Positions 1 through 8,291 of a stretch of DNA of 64,000 bases are shown piece by piece; within the stretch, counting starts at the first letter, position 1, and each line of letters opens with the position of its first letter. The position numbers were made by a program, and so were the translations under genes. Source of the stretch: Desulfosporosinus acididurans (GTDB lineage Bacteria > Bacillota > Desulfitobacteriia > Desulfitobacteriales > Desulfitobacteriaceae); assembly GCF_001029285.1 (NCBI RefSeq), contig NZ_LDZY01000004.1, forward strand, positions 124,001 through 188,000, read 5' to 3'. The notes below the pieces were generated by a model. The model had not been told where the DNA came from, made no database searches, and saw only the letters and a program-made list of their open reading frames with translations.

Positions 1-48
1 GAAAATGGTTGATTACGGAAGTGATCATATCTAAAATAAGTCGCGGAT

Positions 49-74
49 AAGCCATTGGGAAAAGTCAATGGCTT
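49..74 (-). terminator. weak hairpin at the end of the response regulator gene
   Basis: Arms AAGCCATTG (49-57) and CAATGGCTT (66-74) form a 9-bp stem that overlaps the stop codon of the leftward response regulator gene. There is no clear U-tract on the minus strand, so termination here is only a possibility. Confidence 0.3.
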
Positions 75-1429
75 TAATTGTGGTCATATTTTATACCATA
101 TTTTTGTAGGCGATAAAGCAATGTTGGGCGGGTAATTCCTAAATATTTTGCTACCTTGGTCTGATTATAGTTGTGTTTTTCCAGAGCCTTAATGATAAGA
201 TGTTTCTCTAATTCTCCTAAAGAGAAACCACTTTCAGTAAGCTGTATCTCCGGCGTTGTCAATTCTTCGAGATGATTGAGCAACTCTTTAGGAAAATGTA
301 CCGATTTGATTTCCGAACCCTGACAAACAATAAGGGCTCTTTCAATAACATTTTGCAGCTCTCTGATGTTTCCGGGCCAGTTGTATTGGGTTAAGGTTTT
401 CATAGCTTCTGAGGAAATTTTTTTACTTTTAGTAGGGTCGAATTTTTCTAAAAAATGATTAACAAGAAGAGGAATATCCTCTTTTCGTGATCGAAGGGGA
501 GGCATGACAATGCCCATGACATTTAAGCGATAGTAAAGATCTTCTCGAAAGGTTCCGCTGGATATAGCCGCGGCAAGGTCCCGATTCGTTGTGGCGATGA
601 CTCGAACATCAACGTGGATTGTTTCGGTTCCGCCAACTCTTTGAAAACAGCGTTCTTGTAATACTCTTAACAACTTTGCTTGCATGTTAATAGGCATTTC
701 TCCAATTTCATCAAGGAGGATTGATCCCTTATCGGCGACCTCAAAGCGCCCTTTTTTTCTGCTGGTTGCGCCGGTAAAGGCCCCTTTCTCGTGGCCGAAT
801 AATTCACTTTCTAAGAGGTGTTCCGGAAGAGCGGCACAGTTTACTGCCACGAAGGGTTTGTTGAAACGATTGCTGGCTTTGTGAATTTCTAAAGCAGCAA
901 CTTCTTTTCCCGTTCCGCTTTCACCGGTAATCAGTACTGTTGTACCGGTTTTGGCAACCTGACGGATTAAGAGTGAAACTTCTTTCATCGGTTCACTCTG
1001 CCCAATAAGTTTACCATATTGTTTTCCCAATTCCTGACGTAAAAAATCAACTTGATTTTCCAGATTGGAAAGATGAAGCGCTTGTTGAACCTGGACTTTG
1101 ATTTTTTCAAGCTTGAACGGCTTTGTGATATAGTCCATAGCACCAATTTTCATCGCCTCTATGGCCGTATCAATAGTCCCATGGGCGGTAATCATGATGA
1201 CAGGTACATTAGGGTATAAAGATTTTAGCTCTTTTAATACTTCGATGCCATCGAGATCAGGCATTTTTAAGTCTAAAATTACCAGCGAGGGTTCATTTTC
1301 TTTGGCCAATCGAATGCCCTCTAACCCCCTTGTGGCAGTCATCACCTGATATCCTTCATGGCTGAGTGCCCTCTCGAGGGCCCAGCACATTCTTTCCTCA
1401 TCGTCAATGACCAGAATTTTTGGTGTCAA
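74..1429 (-). CDS. sigma-54-dependent response regulator (NtrC/AtoC type)
   Basis: Cytoplasmic transcription activator that uses ATP hydrolysis to open sigma-54 promoters when phosphorylated by its kinase. The receiver domain has the acidic pair near the N-terminus and the phospho-acceptor Asp in ILDLKMPD (about residue 53). The AAA+ domain carries Walker A GESGTGKE, the sigma-54 contact loop GAFTGA and Walker B ILLDEIGE; a Fis-type helix-turn-helix closes the protein (NYNQTKVAKYLGITRPTLL). Length (about 451 residues) is normal. I chose TTG at 1429 because AGGAG lies 8 bases upstream; a GTG at 1438 overlaps the kinase stop but has no spaced ribosome site. It follows the kinase gene and probably acts at the palindromes at 2989-3098 and the promoter at 3149. 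The ligand or signal is not evident. Confidence 0.95.
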   Translation of the reverse strand: MTPKILVIDDEERMCWALERALSHEGYQVMTATRGLEGIRLAKENEPSLVILDLKMPDLDGIEVLKELKSLYPNVPVIMITAHGTIDTAIEAMKIGAMDYITKPFKLEKIKVQVQQALHLSNLENQVDFLRQELGKQYGKLIGQSEPMKEVSLLIRQVAKTGTTVLITGESGTGKEVAALEIHKASNRFNKPFVAVNCAALPEHLLESELFGHEKGAFTGATSRKKGRFEVADKGSILLDEIGEMPINMQAKLLRVLQERCFQRVGGTETIHVDVRVIATTNRDLAAAISSGTFREDLYYRLNVMGIVMPPLRSRKEDIPLLVNHFLEKFDPTKSKKISSEAMKTLTQYNWPGNIRELQNVIERALIVCQGSEIKSVHFPKELLNHLEELTTPEIQLTESGFSLGELEKHLIIKALEKHNYNQTKVAKYLGITRPTLLYRLQKYGIKYDHN

Positions 1430-1434
1430 GAAGA

Positions 1435-2967
1435 TCACTCCTGTCTTAGAATTTTAGGCAGTACAGGAAGATTAATCCGGAAAGTAGTTCCTTTTCCCAT
1501 TTTGCTGTCAACGTCAATGGTTCCGCCGTGCAATTTTATACTTTGATAGGAAATTGACAATCCAAGGCCGGTACCGGCCTTTTTTGTTGTATAAAAGGGA
1601 TCAAATATTCTTGATTTATCGTTTAGAGGGATTCCCTCTCCAGTATCCGCAAAGCTTATGGCAATGATGTTCTCCTTTTCTTCCGTGGTTATTGCCAGTT
1701 CGCCGCCTTCGGGCATCGCTTCTGACGCATTAACAATGATGTTTACAAAAACTTGTTTAAGCTTTTCGGTATCAGCTAAGATTTGAGAGAGGTTATTTGC
1801 CAGATCTAATTTTACGTGGACCTTTTGCTTGCGCAGCATTGCGGCGGAGAAAGAGAGGACACCTTTGATAAGATCATTAATGGAACATTCTTTAGAGGCA
1901 ACTTTAGTAGGACGTCCGAAATCTAAAAGTTCCTGAATCTCAAAATCTTGGCGGTCGATTTGTTCTTCTATTGCCCGCGTAAATTCTTCAATACCGGTCA
2001 CTTGAGAATATTCCTCTTTCATCAATTCAACCAAGGTTTTAATGATAGCAATTGGATTGCGTAATTCATGAGCTACACCGGTTGCCAGACGGCCAAGAGC
2101 AATCAGGTGCTCTGATTGTCTCAACTGATCTTCCAATCGTTCCTTTTCGCTGAGGCCAACGGCCAAGCGGTTAACTGCTTGAGCTACCTGACCAAGTTCT
2201 CCAGGCATTTCAGGAAGCAAAAGATGAATATCATTTTCCATGCGGTTTAACCCCTGCTTTAAGCGGTTAACTCCGGTCATTAAGTTTCTGATAACAATAA
2301 GGGCACCAATCATAACAATGGCCAAGACTGCAAGAATAAAATACCTTTCGAGTTTTCGAAAGAAGCTGCTCTGATAAAAGAAAGGATTAAGCCGCTCTTC
2401 GACCCACATTACGGCGACGACTTTCTTATCTAAAACTACAGGGGATATATATTCAACGACTTGATCATTCCATGAACCGGATATGCGAAAGAGCGGAGTA
2501 TTGCTCATCTGAGTCGCAACTAATCCCGGTTTTGTATTGTCAAAGATATCCTTTTCCCTTTGAGCTTCTTCTTCTTGTGAGAGGTTACGATAGTTATGCA
2601 GGAAACCAAGTACGGTGATCTTTTCCGTTTGGGGAATATACAAGCCAAAGCGAATTCCTAAATTAGCCTGTATCTGTGGGTTCACAACTTGAGTGAATTC
2701 GTCTTGAAGCAAGGATGAAGAAATTTTATGTGATCCTAAGGACAATGATTGAAGATTTTTCGAAAAGTCCTTATTGATACTGTTGACCAGGGCTTCAAGC
2801 CGTTGTTCTTTGTCTAGGAAAACAACTTCATCTGTCTTTGAAGCGAAAAAAATGTCATACATTAGAGCAACGGATGGTACAAGCATGATAATGGCTATTA
2901 TAATTACGATCTGATTTCGTAAACTGCTGCTTTTAAAAGTAGAGAATAATTTGTTTTTTCTCAGCAT
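1435..2967 (-). CDS. membrane sensor histidine kinase, partner of the sigma-54 regulator
   Basis: Senses an unknown, probably extracytoplasmic signal and phosphorylates the adjacent response regulator. One membrane segment near residues 20-42 and another near 207-228 frame an extracytoplasmic sensor region of about 160 residues; a HAMP-like linker follows, then the HisKA box GVAHELRNPIAIIKT with the phospho-His, and an ATPase domain with N box (VNIVNASEAM), DTGEGIP and GTGLGLSI. The 510-residue length fits an intact NtrB/AtoS-like kinase. ATG start follows GGAAGTGA. Stop and regulator start lie within a few bases, so the pair is one operon. An upstream palindrome (2989-3008) sits about 22 bp before the start and may couple its expression to the regulator. 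Confidence 0.93.
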   Translation of the reverse strand: MLRKNKLFSTFKSSSLRNQIVIIIAIIMLVPSVALMYDIFFASKTDEVVFLDKEQRLEALVNSINKDFSKNLQSLSLGSHKISSSLLQDEFTQVVNPQIQANLGIRFGLYIPQTEKITVLGFLHNYRNLSQEEEAQREKDIFDNTKPGLVATQMSNTPLFRISGSWNDQVVEYISPVVLDKKVVAVMWVEERLNPFFYQSSFFRKLERYFILAVLAIVMIGALIVIRNLMTGVNRLKQGLNRMENDIHLLLPEMPGELGQVAQAVNRLAVGLSEKERLEDQLRQSEHLIALGRLATGVAHELRNPIAIIKTLVELMKEEYSQVTGIEEFTRAIEEQIDRQDFEIQELLDFGRPTKVASKECSINDLIKGVLSFSAAMLRKQKVHVKLDLANNLSQILADTEKLKQVFVNIIVNASEAMPEGGELAITTEEKENIIAISFADTGEGIPLNDKSRIFDPFYTTKKAGTGLGLSISYQSIKLHGGTIDVDSKMGKGTTFRINLPVLPKILRQE

Positions 2968-2988
2968 ATAATCACTTCCGTTGTTATA

Positions 2989-3008
2989 ACTGTAGTATAT
3001 GCTACAGT
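2989..3008. promoter_or_regulatory. palindromic activator site 1
   Basis: The core TGTAGTATATGCTACA (2991-3006) is a near-perfect palindrome, embedded in ACTG...CAGT. It matches site 2 at 3082-3097 at 14 of 16 positions. It lies about 140 bp upstream of the -24 element at 3149 and just before the histidine kinase gene. I infer that it is an upstream activating sequence for the sigma-54 regulator and perhaps an autoregulatory site. Confidence 0.7.
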
Positions 3009-3080
3009 TGTTATTTAAAAAAGTGGGGGGCTTAAAAACTGGATAAATAGCTCAAATGAGCATAGAATCCCTGTGGTAAG

Positions 3081-3098
3081 GTGTAGCATTTGCTACAC
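3081..3098. promoter_or_regulatory. palindromic activator site 2
   Basis: GTGTAGCA-TT-TGCTACAC is a perfect 8+8 palindrome. It shares the TGTAG(C/T)AT.TGCTACA core with site 1 and lies about 50 bp upstream of the -24 box. Two like-spaced palindromes before a -24/-12 promoter are the usual arrangement for NtrC-family activators. Confidence 0.75.
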
Positions 3099-3148
3099 TT
3101 TTTAATTATTTAATTGGCGAAGATCTTGATCTATGGCCTTTTAGAGTC

Positions 3149-3165
3149 TGGCACGCTTTTTGCTA
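3149..3165 (+). promoter_or_regulatory. sigma-54 (-24/-12) promoter
   Basis: TGGCACGCTTTTTGCTA matches the sigma-54 consensus TGGCACR-N4-TTGCW at every conserved position. It points at the gene starting at 3263 and is preceded by two palindromes of the kind bound by NtrC-family regulators, one of which is encoded next door. Confidence 0.9.
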
Positions 3166-3262
3166 TGTAACTTAGGTATATAAAATTATACCACAATCTC
3201 AAAGTAAAGCGTGATATTGTTCCTATGGCGCATTAATTCAAATACGAAAGGTGGAATTACCT

Positions 3263-3895
3263 TTGTCTAGCTTAGTACTTAATAAGTATTCACCTTTAGT
3301 TGATAAAATAGAAACAGAGTCCGGAGATCGATCTTCCCATTTTTGGCTTTTAGTTAATCCTAAGTATCCGGCTGTCCGTAATGACATCTGGGTACCGGTT
3401 CTTGAAGTGATCCAGGATCAAGTATACCGAAAACTCAAAAAAAGAATTGAGACTAGAAATATCTATATAAAAAGTATGGTCAGCGATATTGGCTTAGTTT
3501 CTAATGCTTCCCATTTATGGTCAACATCTGAAATTGCAGATGATATTATATCGTTCAAGGAAAGTATTCTCGAATATCGGCCCAAACTATTAGTTACCTT
3601 TGGTACTCTAACATATGAATTAGTAAATCGTATCTGTGAATCGGGATCAGAAAGAGAAACTAAGTATTGGAACAGCGCAAATTTAGAATACGAATTCGAA
3701 AAATCTATTGCAAACTTTGATATCAACAGCACAAATAGGATCCCTCTGCCTCGTCGAGTTATGACAAGGGGTAAGTTAATGGAAGACTACGATTCTTCTT
3801 GGGAAGTTTGTGAAAATTACTTTAAGGATGTTGGAACAAAGATTGCTGAGAGAATCATTGAACATGAGCATGAACTTAATATTTGGATTAATTGA
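3263..3895 (+). CDS. protein of unknown function, sigma-54-controlled
   Basis: I do not recognise this protein of about 210 residues. No signal peptide or membrane segment is visible, so it is probably cytoplasmic. Features seen: HFWLLVNPKYP near the N-terminus, a central hydrophobic strand in PKLLVTFGTLTYELV, and a charged C-terminal helix. The strand followed by a helix vaguely recalls uracil-DNA-glycosylase-like folds, but no catalytic motif can be assigned. I chose TTG at 3263 because AAAGGTGG lies 8 bases before it; a GTG at 3251 would lie inside that ribosome site. It is monocistronic: sigma-54 promoter upstream, strong terminator at 3937. Its control by the divergent two-component system is inferred from the sites, not shown. 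Confidence 0.75.
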   Translation: MSSLVLNKYSPLVDKIETESGDRSSHFWLLVNPKYPAVRNDIWVPVLEVIQDQVYRKLKKRIETRNIYIKSMVSDIGLVSNASHLWSTSEIADDIISFKESILEYRPKLLVTFGTLTYELVNRICESGSERETKYWNSANLEYEFEKSIANFDINSTNRIPLPRRVMTRGKLMEDYDSSWEVCENYFKDVGTKIAERIIEHEHELNIWIN

Positions 3896-3936
3896 TGTGT
3901 CTGAATTTCATTAGATATGGAATAGATTTAGATATA

Positions 3937-3965
3937 AAAAACCGCTTTGAAAGCGGTTTTTTTTT
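3937..3965 (+). terminator. rho-independent terminator
   Basis: Arms ACCGCTTT and AAGCGGT flank a tiny loop and are followed by nine T. It ends the sigma-54-controlled transcription unit. Confidence 0.93.
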
Positions 3966-4050
3966 GCATGAAGCTAATAGACATTAATTCAGCTAGTGAA
4001 CGCAGTCTGCGCAACGGGCAGCACCTATAGCTGTGCTTGGCCACGATTGT

Positions 4051-4785
4051 TTAGGCCACAATAGAATTTGTCTCGGTTAGACAATCTTTTATTACGTTAT
4101 ATATTCTGTCCGACAATTCATTGGCCTGATCTTTTGTGAGACTGTCGGTGGGGATGGGATCTGAAATAATAATTTCAACATGGGTCGGCTTAATCAGAAA
4201 GCCATTTTGTTCCATAATCTTATAAGAACCGCGAATTGCAATGGGAACAATAGGAACTCCGGCCTTTATTCCCAATTTTAAGCTTCCAGGCTTAAATTCA
4301 CCTAACGTTTCACTCTTACTTCTCGTCCCTTCGGGGAAGATAACCATGGAATAGCCCTTTTTAAGATGATCTGCGGCCTGATTAATAACTTTGAGTGATT
4401 GGCGGATATCGGAACGGTCCATAAAGACACATTGCATATGTGTCATCCAAGTACGAATAAAGGGTATTTTAAGCAGCTCAATTTTAGCTATAAAGGCCTT
4501 GGGTTTTTCTATGTATCCCAAGAGTAAAGGGATGTCAAAGTTACCTTGATGGTTGCTCACAAAAAGGACGGGGCCGGAAGGGATTTTCTCCTCTCCGGAG
4601 ATTGTAACTGTTACTCCTGCACACTTTATTAAGGATCGAGCCCAGTTTTTAGCCATTTCAGCAGTGATTTTGTCACGTTCGGAAATTCGTCCCAGCTTGG
4701 ACAGACGATTAATCTTCATTAGGGCGGGTTCGATAGCGATAAGGTAGAGCCAAAAGTAGATAAACCAAATAAATGTCCGGATCAT
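4051..4785 (-). CDS. plsC: 1-acyl-sn-glycerol-3-phosphate acyltransferase
   Basis: Transfers an acyl chain to lysophosphatidate to make phosphatidate at the inner face of the membrane (phospholipid synthesis). The family signatures are present: NHQGNFD (the HX4D catalytic motif, about residue 78), FMDRSD, FPEGTRSKS (glycerophosphate-binding) and VPIVPIAI. An N-terminal hydrophobic stretch (residues 4-20) would anchor it. At 244 residues it has the usual length. ATG start is preceded by AGGAACG. It stands alone, convergent with the sigma-54-controlled gene. Other PlsC-family specificities cannot be excluded. Confidence 0.92.
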   Translation of the reverse strand: MIRTFIWFIYFWLYLIAIEPALMKINRLSKLGRISERDKITAEMAKNWARSLIKCAGVTVTISGEEKIPSGPVLFVSNHQGNFDIPLLLGYIEKPKAFIAKIELLKIPFIRTWMTHMQCVFMDRSDIRQSLKVINQAADHLKKGYSMVIFPEGTRSKSETLGEFKPGSLKLGIKAGVPIVPIAIRGSYKIMEQNGFLIKPTHVEIIISDPIPTDSLTKDQANELSDRIYNVIKDCLTETNSIVA

Positions 4786-4905
4786 TATTTCGTTCCTCTC
4801 AATACTGTTTTATAGATATTATAGCTTAGAGGAAGGATTGATAAAATATTCATGTGAAAAAAGTGATGATTATTTTTTAATCTTGGATATAATGGGGTAT
4901 TGTTT

Positions 4906-4953
4906 CTTCAAACTCCTTGACTACTTAAGACGTAATAGGTAAGGAGTTTGAAG
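4906..4953. terminator. hairpin between plsC promoter side and nitroreductase end
   Basis: A perfect 13-bp stem, CTTCAAACTCCTT (4906-4918) with AAGGAGTTTGAAG (4941-4953), lies just past the stop of the leftward nitroreductase gene. The U-tract is poor, so it may be a terminator or an mRNA 3'-end stabiliser. Confidence 0.55.
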
Positions 4954-4976
4954 TTTAAACGTTTGTTTTGGAAGTT

Positions 4977-5495
4977 TCAGAAAGATTCATATCGGACGGT
5001 ATTATCCAAGCTCTTACGCAAGGTACCATGCCGATCGCTGGATGCCGGTTCAGCTGCGGAATAACCGATTACTAAAATAGTTAAGGGTTCATAGTTGTCG
5101 GGAATGTTGAATTCTTGGCGTAGAGTTGTTTCATCAAAGTAGCAGATCCAACATGTTCCTAATTCAAGTTCGGTTGCCTGAAGCATCATATGATCCGTCA
5201 CAATGCTGACATCAATTTCTCCAATATCTTTGCCATCGAGAGGCCTTTTCCAGGTAACACTGTGATCAACACAGACAATTAAAGCGACAGGTGCTTTATA
5301 GATGTTCGCACATTTGGATATCTTTTCTAACCCCTCCTTTGAGCAAATGGCGAGGATTCTTTGGGGCTGTGTATTTGCCCCCGTTGGGGCAACTCTGCCG
5401 GCTTCGAGAATCTTTAGCAGTTTTTCTTCCTCAACTTCCTTGGTTTGGTATTTGCGAACCGAAAAGCGTTTTTTAGCGAGTTCTAAAAATTTCAA
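4977..5495 (-). CDS. nitroreductase-family flavoprotein
   Basis: FMN-dependent NAD(P)H oxidoreductase of the nitroreductase fold; the natural substrate is unknown. N-terminal KRFSVRKYQTKEV and GRVAPTGANTQPQR are the FMN-binding signature of the family; the C-terminal half contains the LGTCWICYFDE segment seen in small Clostridial members. At 172 residues it is one of the short forms. The start is TTG at 5495, 7 bases after AAAGGGTG; an ATG at 5500 opens a two-codon reading frame in another phase. Single-gene unit. Confidence 0.88.
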   Translation of the reverse strand: MKFLELAKKRFSVRKYQTKEVEEEKLLKILEAGRVAPTGANTQPQRILAICSKEGLEKISKCANIYKAPVALIVCVDHSVTWKRPLDGKDIGEIDVSIVTDHMMLQATELELGTCWICYFDETTLRQEFNIPDNYEPLTILVIGYSAAEPASSDRHGTLRKSLDNTVRYESF

Positions 5496-5701
5496 TCCAT
5501 ATCACCCTTTCTCAGTATGCTTTAAGTATTATAACTAAAAACAAAAGCTGGTATGAATTCGAAACATATAATCATAAGTTAAATTCTCTCAGTAAAAAAG
5601 AAGTGTAATGGCAGTTCACTCTGCATCGTCTTAAAATTACGATATAGAAAAAATTTTAGTATTGTCATATAATAGGTCTGTTAATCGAAAGAAGGGTTTA
5701 T

Positions 5702-7969
5702 ATGCTAAATTTATGGCTGAGCATAGCTCTCATAGTTCTTATAATATTGTTTTTTTTAATTCTTATTCATTTAATAAGAAAGAAGAATAAAGAACTGAAA
5801 GTTTTAAACAGTTATTTGCATTTGAGAAATGAATTTTTTACCGAAGTGTTCAAGAATACTCAAGATGGTATTCTAATTATTAATCAAAAAGGGCAGATAC
5901 TTAATGTTAATGAATCATTAAGAAGAATGTTTGATGTTGAAAACTTAGAAATTATGGGTTCGGTTGTTAGTGATGTCATGATTGTCACGGATAAAGAGGA
6001 ATTTCGGAAAATTTATAATGAAATTTTGGAAGGAAGAACAGTAATTTCTGATATATCATGTTTTCGCAAAGATGGATCTCCTATTCAGGTTCGAATGATG
6101 GCGTTCCCTTTGAAAATCGAACCAGGCGAAACCAGAATCTGTATACTTTTGAACGATCTTGCTAATACAAAGAGCTCTCTAAAAGATTTGGAATTGCAAA
6201 AAGTATATTTCCGCAAGCTTTTTGAAAACTCCCCGGAGGCTATTTGCATCTTGGATACTGAAGATAAGTTTATAGATGTGAACTGTGCCTTTGAAAAAGT
6301 GTTTGGATACTCAAAAGAGGAACTGATTGGCTCGACAATTAACGATAAAATTGTTGCCTTAGAGCAGATCGACAAAGCCACTGAGCTTTCCAAAAAGGTT
6401 ATCAAGGGAAATATCGTTGAATATGATACTCTCAGATCGCGTAAGGATGGGAGTTTTGTTCATGTACATATACTCGGCTACCCTTTAATATTTGAAGATA
6501 AACGTATTGGCCTGTTCGGAATTTACAAAGATATTACGGAGCAAAAAAGGGCTGAAGAGGCTTTAAAAGCAAGTGAACATACGTTTAGAACTCTCTTTGA
6601 AGGTTCCTCTGATGCAATTTTGATCCTGGATGATAACAAATTTATAGACTGTAATCCTGCGACGATAGGACTATTAGGATATGATTCTAAAGGGAGTATT
6701 ATCGGCAAAAGTTTTTGGGAGCTTTCACCGCCATTCCAAGCCAAAGGAGTTTCTTCTCAGGAGAAAGCTATGGAAATCATTAAGACTACTCGTAGGAATA
6801 AGAAGTTTGAGTGGCTTTTGAAAAAGAAGGATGGGACAATTATTCCCGGAGAAGTCATGCTGACGTCCATCCTAATTAATGAAAAAAGAGTGTTTCATGT
6901 CTTATGGCGAGATATCAGCGAACGTAAAAAAATGGAACGACGGTTTGAGTTTTTGAGTTATCGTGATTTTTTGACAGGATTATATAATCGCCGATTTTTT
7001 GAAGAAGAGCTTAAACGTTTAGATGTGCAGAGAAACTATCCTTTAACTGTTGTTTTTGTCGATGTTAACGGTCTTAAGCTTATTAACGATTCTTTTGGTC
7101 ACAGTATGGGGGATCAACTTCTAAAAACAGTGGCCGAGGTTATAAAAGGTTCCTGCCGATCCGACGACATTATTGCCCGCCTAGGCGGGGATGAATTCGT
7201 TCTTCTTCTGCCTAAAACCAGTGCCAGTGAAACAGATCAAATTCTTAAGCGCATTAAAACTCGGGCCTTAGAAGAGAAAGTAGGGTCCATTGCTTTATCG
7301 GTCTCTTTCGGATATGAGACAAAGACACATAAAGGTGAAAATATTTATGAGATTTTAAAAAAGGCCGAAGATTATATGTATAAGAAAAAGCTCTTTGAAA
7401 GCCCGAGCATGAGAGGAAAAACCATTAAGGCGATAATTAGCACTCTGCATGAGAAAAATAAACGTGAAGAGCAGCATTCTCATCGAGTATCAGCACTTTG
7501 TGAACGAATTGGCAAAGCTCTGGACCTTCCCGAAGGGCAAATTGAAGAACTAAAAACTGTTGGCTTGCTTCATGATATCGGTAAAATCGCCGTTGAAGAA
7601 GCAATCTTAAACAAGCCTGGCAAATTAACCGATGATGAATGGGAAGAAATAAAAAAGCACCCGGAAATAGGTTATCGCATCCTTAGCACGGTCAATGATA
7701 TGTCTGAAATGGCGGATTATGTTTTATCTCATCATGAACGTTGGGATGGGAAGGGATATCCTAAAGGGCTAAAGGGTATAGCGATCCCACTGCAGTCTAG
7801 AATTATTGCCATTGCTGATACTTATGATGCTATGACCAGTGAACGAAGCTATCGCAAGGCTTTGCCTGAAACCATTGCCTTGCGGGAATTGAAAATTAAC
7901 GCTGGAGTTCAGTTTGATCCTCAGTTAGTAGAGATTTTTCTTCATGACGTAGAAAATTACTCAGCATAA
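5702..7969 (+). CDS. membrane PAS-PAS-PAS-GGDEF-HD-GYP cyclic-di-GMP protein
   Basis: Likely both makes and degrades cyclic-di-GMP in response to PAS-sensed signals. In order: one N-terminal membrane segment (residues 4-27), three PAS domains (about 45-155, 165-285, 290-410), a GGDEF domain with an intact RLGGDEF active site (about residue 495) and an inhibitory I-site RSDD five residues before it, then an HD-GYP domain with LLHDIGKI (about 622) and HHERWDGKGYP (about 680). All catalytic motifs are present, so either activity is possible. The 755-residue length fits. ATG at 5702 follows AGAAGGG. It is followed by a palindromic repeat and the promoter of the next unit, so it is probably monocistronic. 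Confidence 0.93.
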   Translation: MLNLWLSIALIVLIILFFLILIHLIRKKNKELKVLNSYLHLRNEFFTEVFKNTQDGILIINQKGQILNVNESLRRMFDVENLEIMGSVVSDVMIVTDKEEFRKIYNEILEGRTVISDISCFRKDGSPIQVRMMAFPLKIEPGETRICILLNDLANTKSSLKDLELQKVYFRKLFENSPEAICILDTEDKFIDVNCAFEKVFGYSKEELIGSTINDKIVALEQIDKATELSKKVIKGNIVEYDTLRSRKDGSFVHVHILGYPLIFEDKRIGLFGIYKDITEQKRAEEALKASEHTFRTLFEGSSDAILILDDNKFIDCNPATIGLLGYDSKGSIIGKSFWELSPPFQAKGVSSQEKAMEIIKTTRRNKKFEWLLKKKDGTIIPGEVMLTSILINEKRVFHVLWRDISERKKMERRFEFLSYRDFLTGLYNRRFFEEELKRLDVQRNYPLTVVFVDVNGLKLINDSFGHSMGDQLLKTVAEVIKGSCRSDDIIARLGGDEFVLLLPKTSASETDQILKRIKTRALEEKVGSIALSVSFGYETKTHKGENIYEILKKAEDYMYKKKLFESPSMRGKTIKAIISTLHEKNKREEQHSHRVSALCERIGKALDLPEGQIEELKTVGLLHDIGKIAVEEAILNKPGKLTDDEWEEIKKHPEIGYRILSTVNDMSEMADYVLSHHERWDGKGYPKGLKGIAIPLQSRIIAIADTYDAMTSERSYRKALPETIALRELKINAGVQFDPQLVEIFLHDVENYSA

Positions 7970-7990
7970 TTCCTTGCTTCGGTGGGGATA

Positions 7991-8020
7991 GGGCCCAGCT
8001 TTAGCTGAACGAGTTTACTC
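7991..8020 (+). repeat. palindromic intergenic repeat, copy A (partial)
   Basis: CAGCTTTAGCTGAACGAGTT followed by TACTCA matches the 3' half of the repeat family described at 11023-11090, 27445, 62093 and 63070. The first hairpin of the family is missing. It abuts the -35 box at 8023. Confidence 0.75.
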
Positions 8021-8022
8021 AC

Positions 8023-8051
8023 TTGACAAGCAGGTGGTTTTCAATTATACT
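8023..8051 (+). promoter_or_regulatory. sigma-A promoter of the riboswitch-ATPase unit
   Basis: TTGACA, a 17-bp spacer and TATACT form a near-consensus housekeeping promoter. The predicted start near 8058 lies just before the riboswitch aptamer. Confidence 0.9.
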
Positions 8052-8060
8052 GAGAGAGTT

Positions 8061-8148
8061 AAAAGGGAGTAGTTTTAAATTACAAAGTCAACATACCCGG
8101 CAAGAACTCTTGCCTGGCTTTGTAAGCCCAAGTGGTAACAAGACTTTT
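8061..8148 (+). promoter_or_regulatory. yybP-ykoY (manganese) riboswitch aptamer
   Basis: The leader contains the family's conserved blocks in the correct order: AAAAGGGAGTAG at the 5' side of P1, ACAAAGTC pairing with GGCTTTGT, a variable hairpin (GGCAAG...CTTGCC), and the 3' block ACAAGACTTTT that closes P1. These blocks match my memory of the structurally studied Lactococcus yybP-ykoY RNA. Established knowledge: this class binds Mn2+ and usually turns exporter genes on. Here the 3' strand of P1 (AAGACTTTT) is also the 5' arm of the terminator at 8140, so ligand binding should prevent termination. Confidence 0.88.
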
Positions 8149-8186
8149 GACATGGTCTTAAATGACTATGTCAAAAGTCTTTTTTA
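8140..8186 (+). terminator. riboswitch expression-platform terminator
   Basis: An 18-bp stem, AAGACTTTTGACATGGTC with GACTATGTCAAAAGTCTT (one G-U pair), with a 6-base loop and a T-rich tail. Its 5' arm overlaps the P1 3' strand of the aptamer, which makes the two structures mutually exclusive. Confidence 0.92.
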
Positions 8187-8291
8187 TTTACCTCAAGGTT
8201 TATATTTGAAGTGAGGAGTGGTTATATTCATTAAGTAAATCGAAATTTAATAGGGGGTAGGGGATAATAGGAAAGCAAAAGGAGGATCTAT

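Noticed and set aside
3986-4045. Possible sixth copy of the palindromic repeat beside plsC
   Set aside because: GCAGCACCTATAGCTGTGC is palindromic and CTAGTGAAC resembles the repeat end, but the diagnostic GAAGCCCCGATG block is missing.
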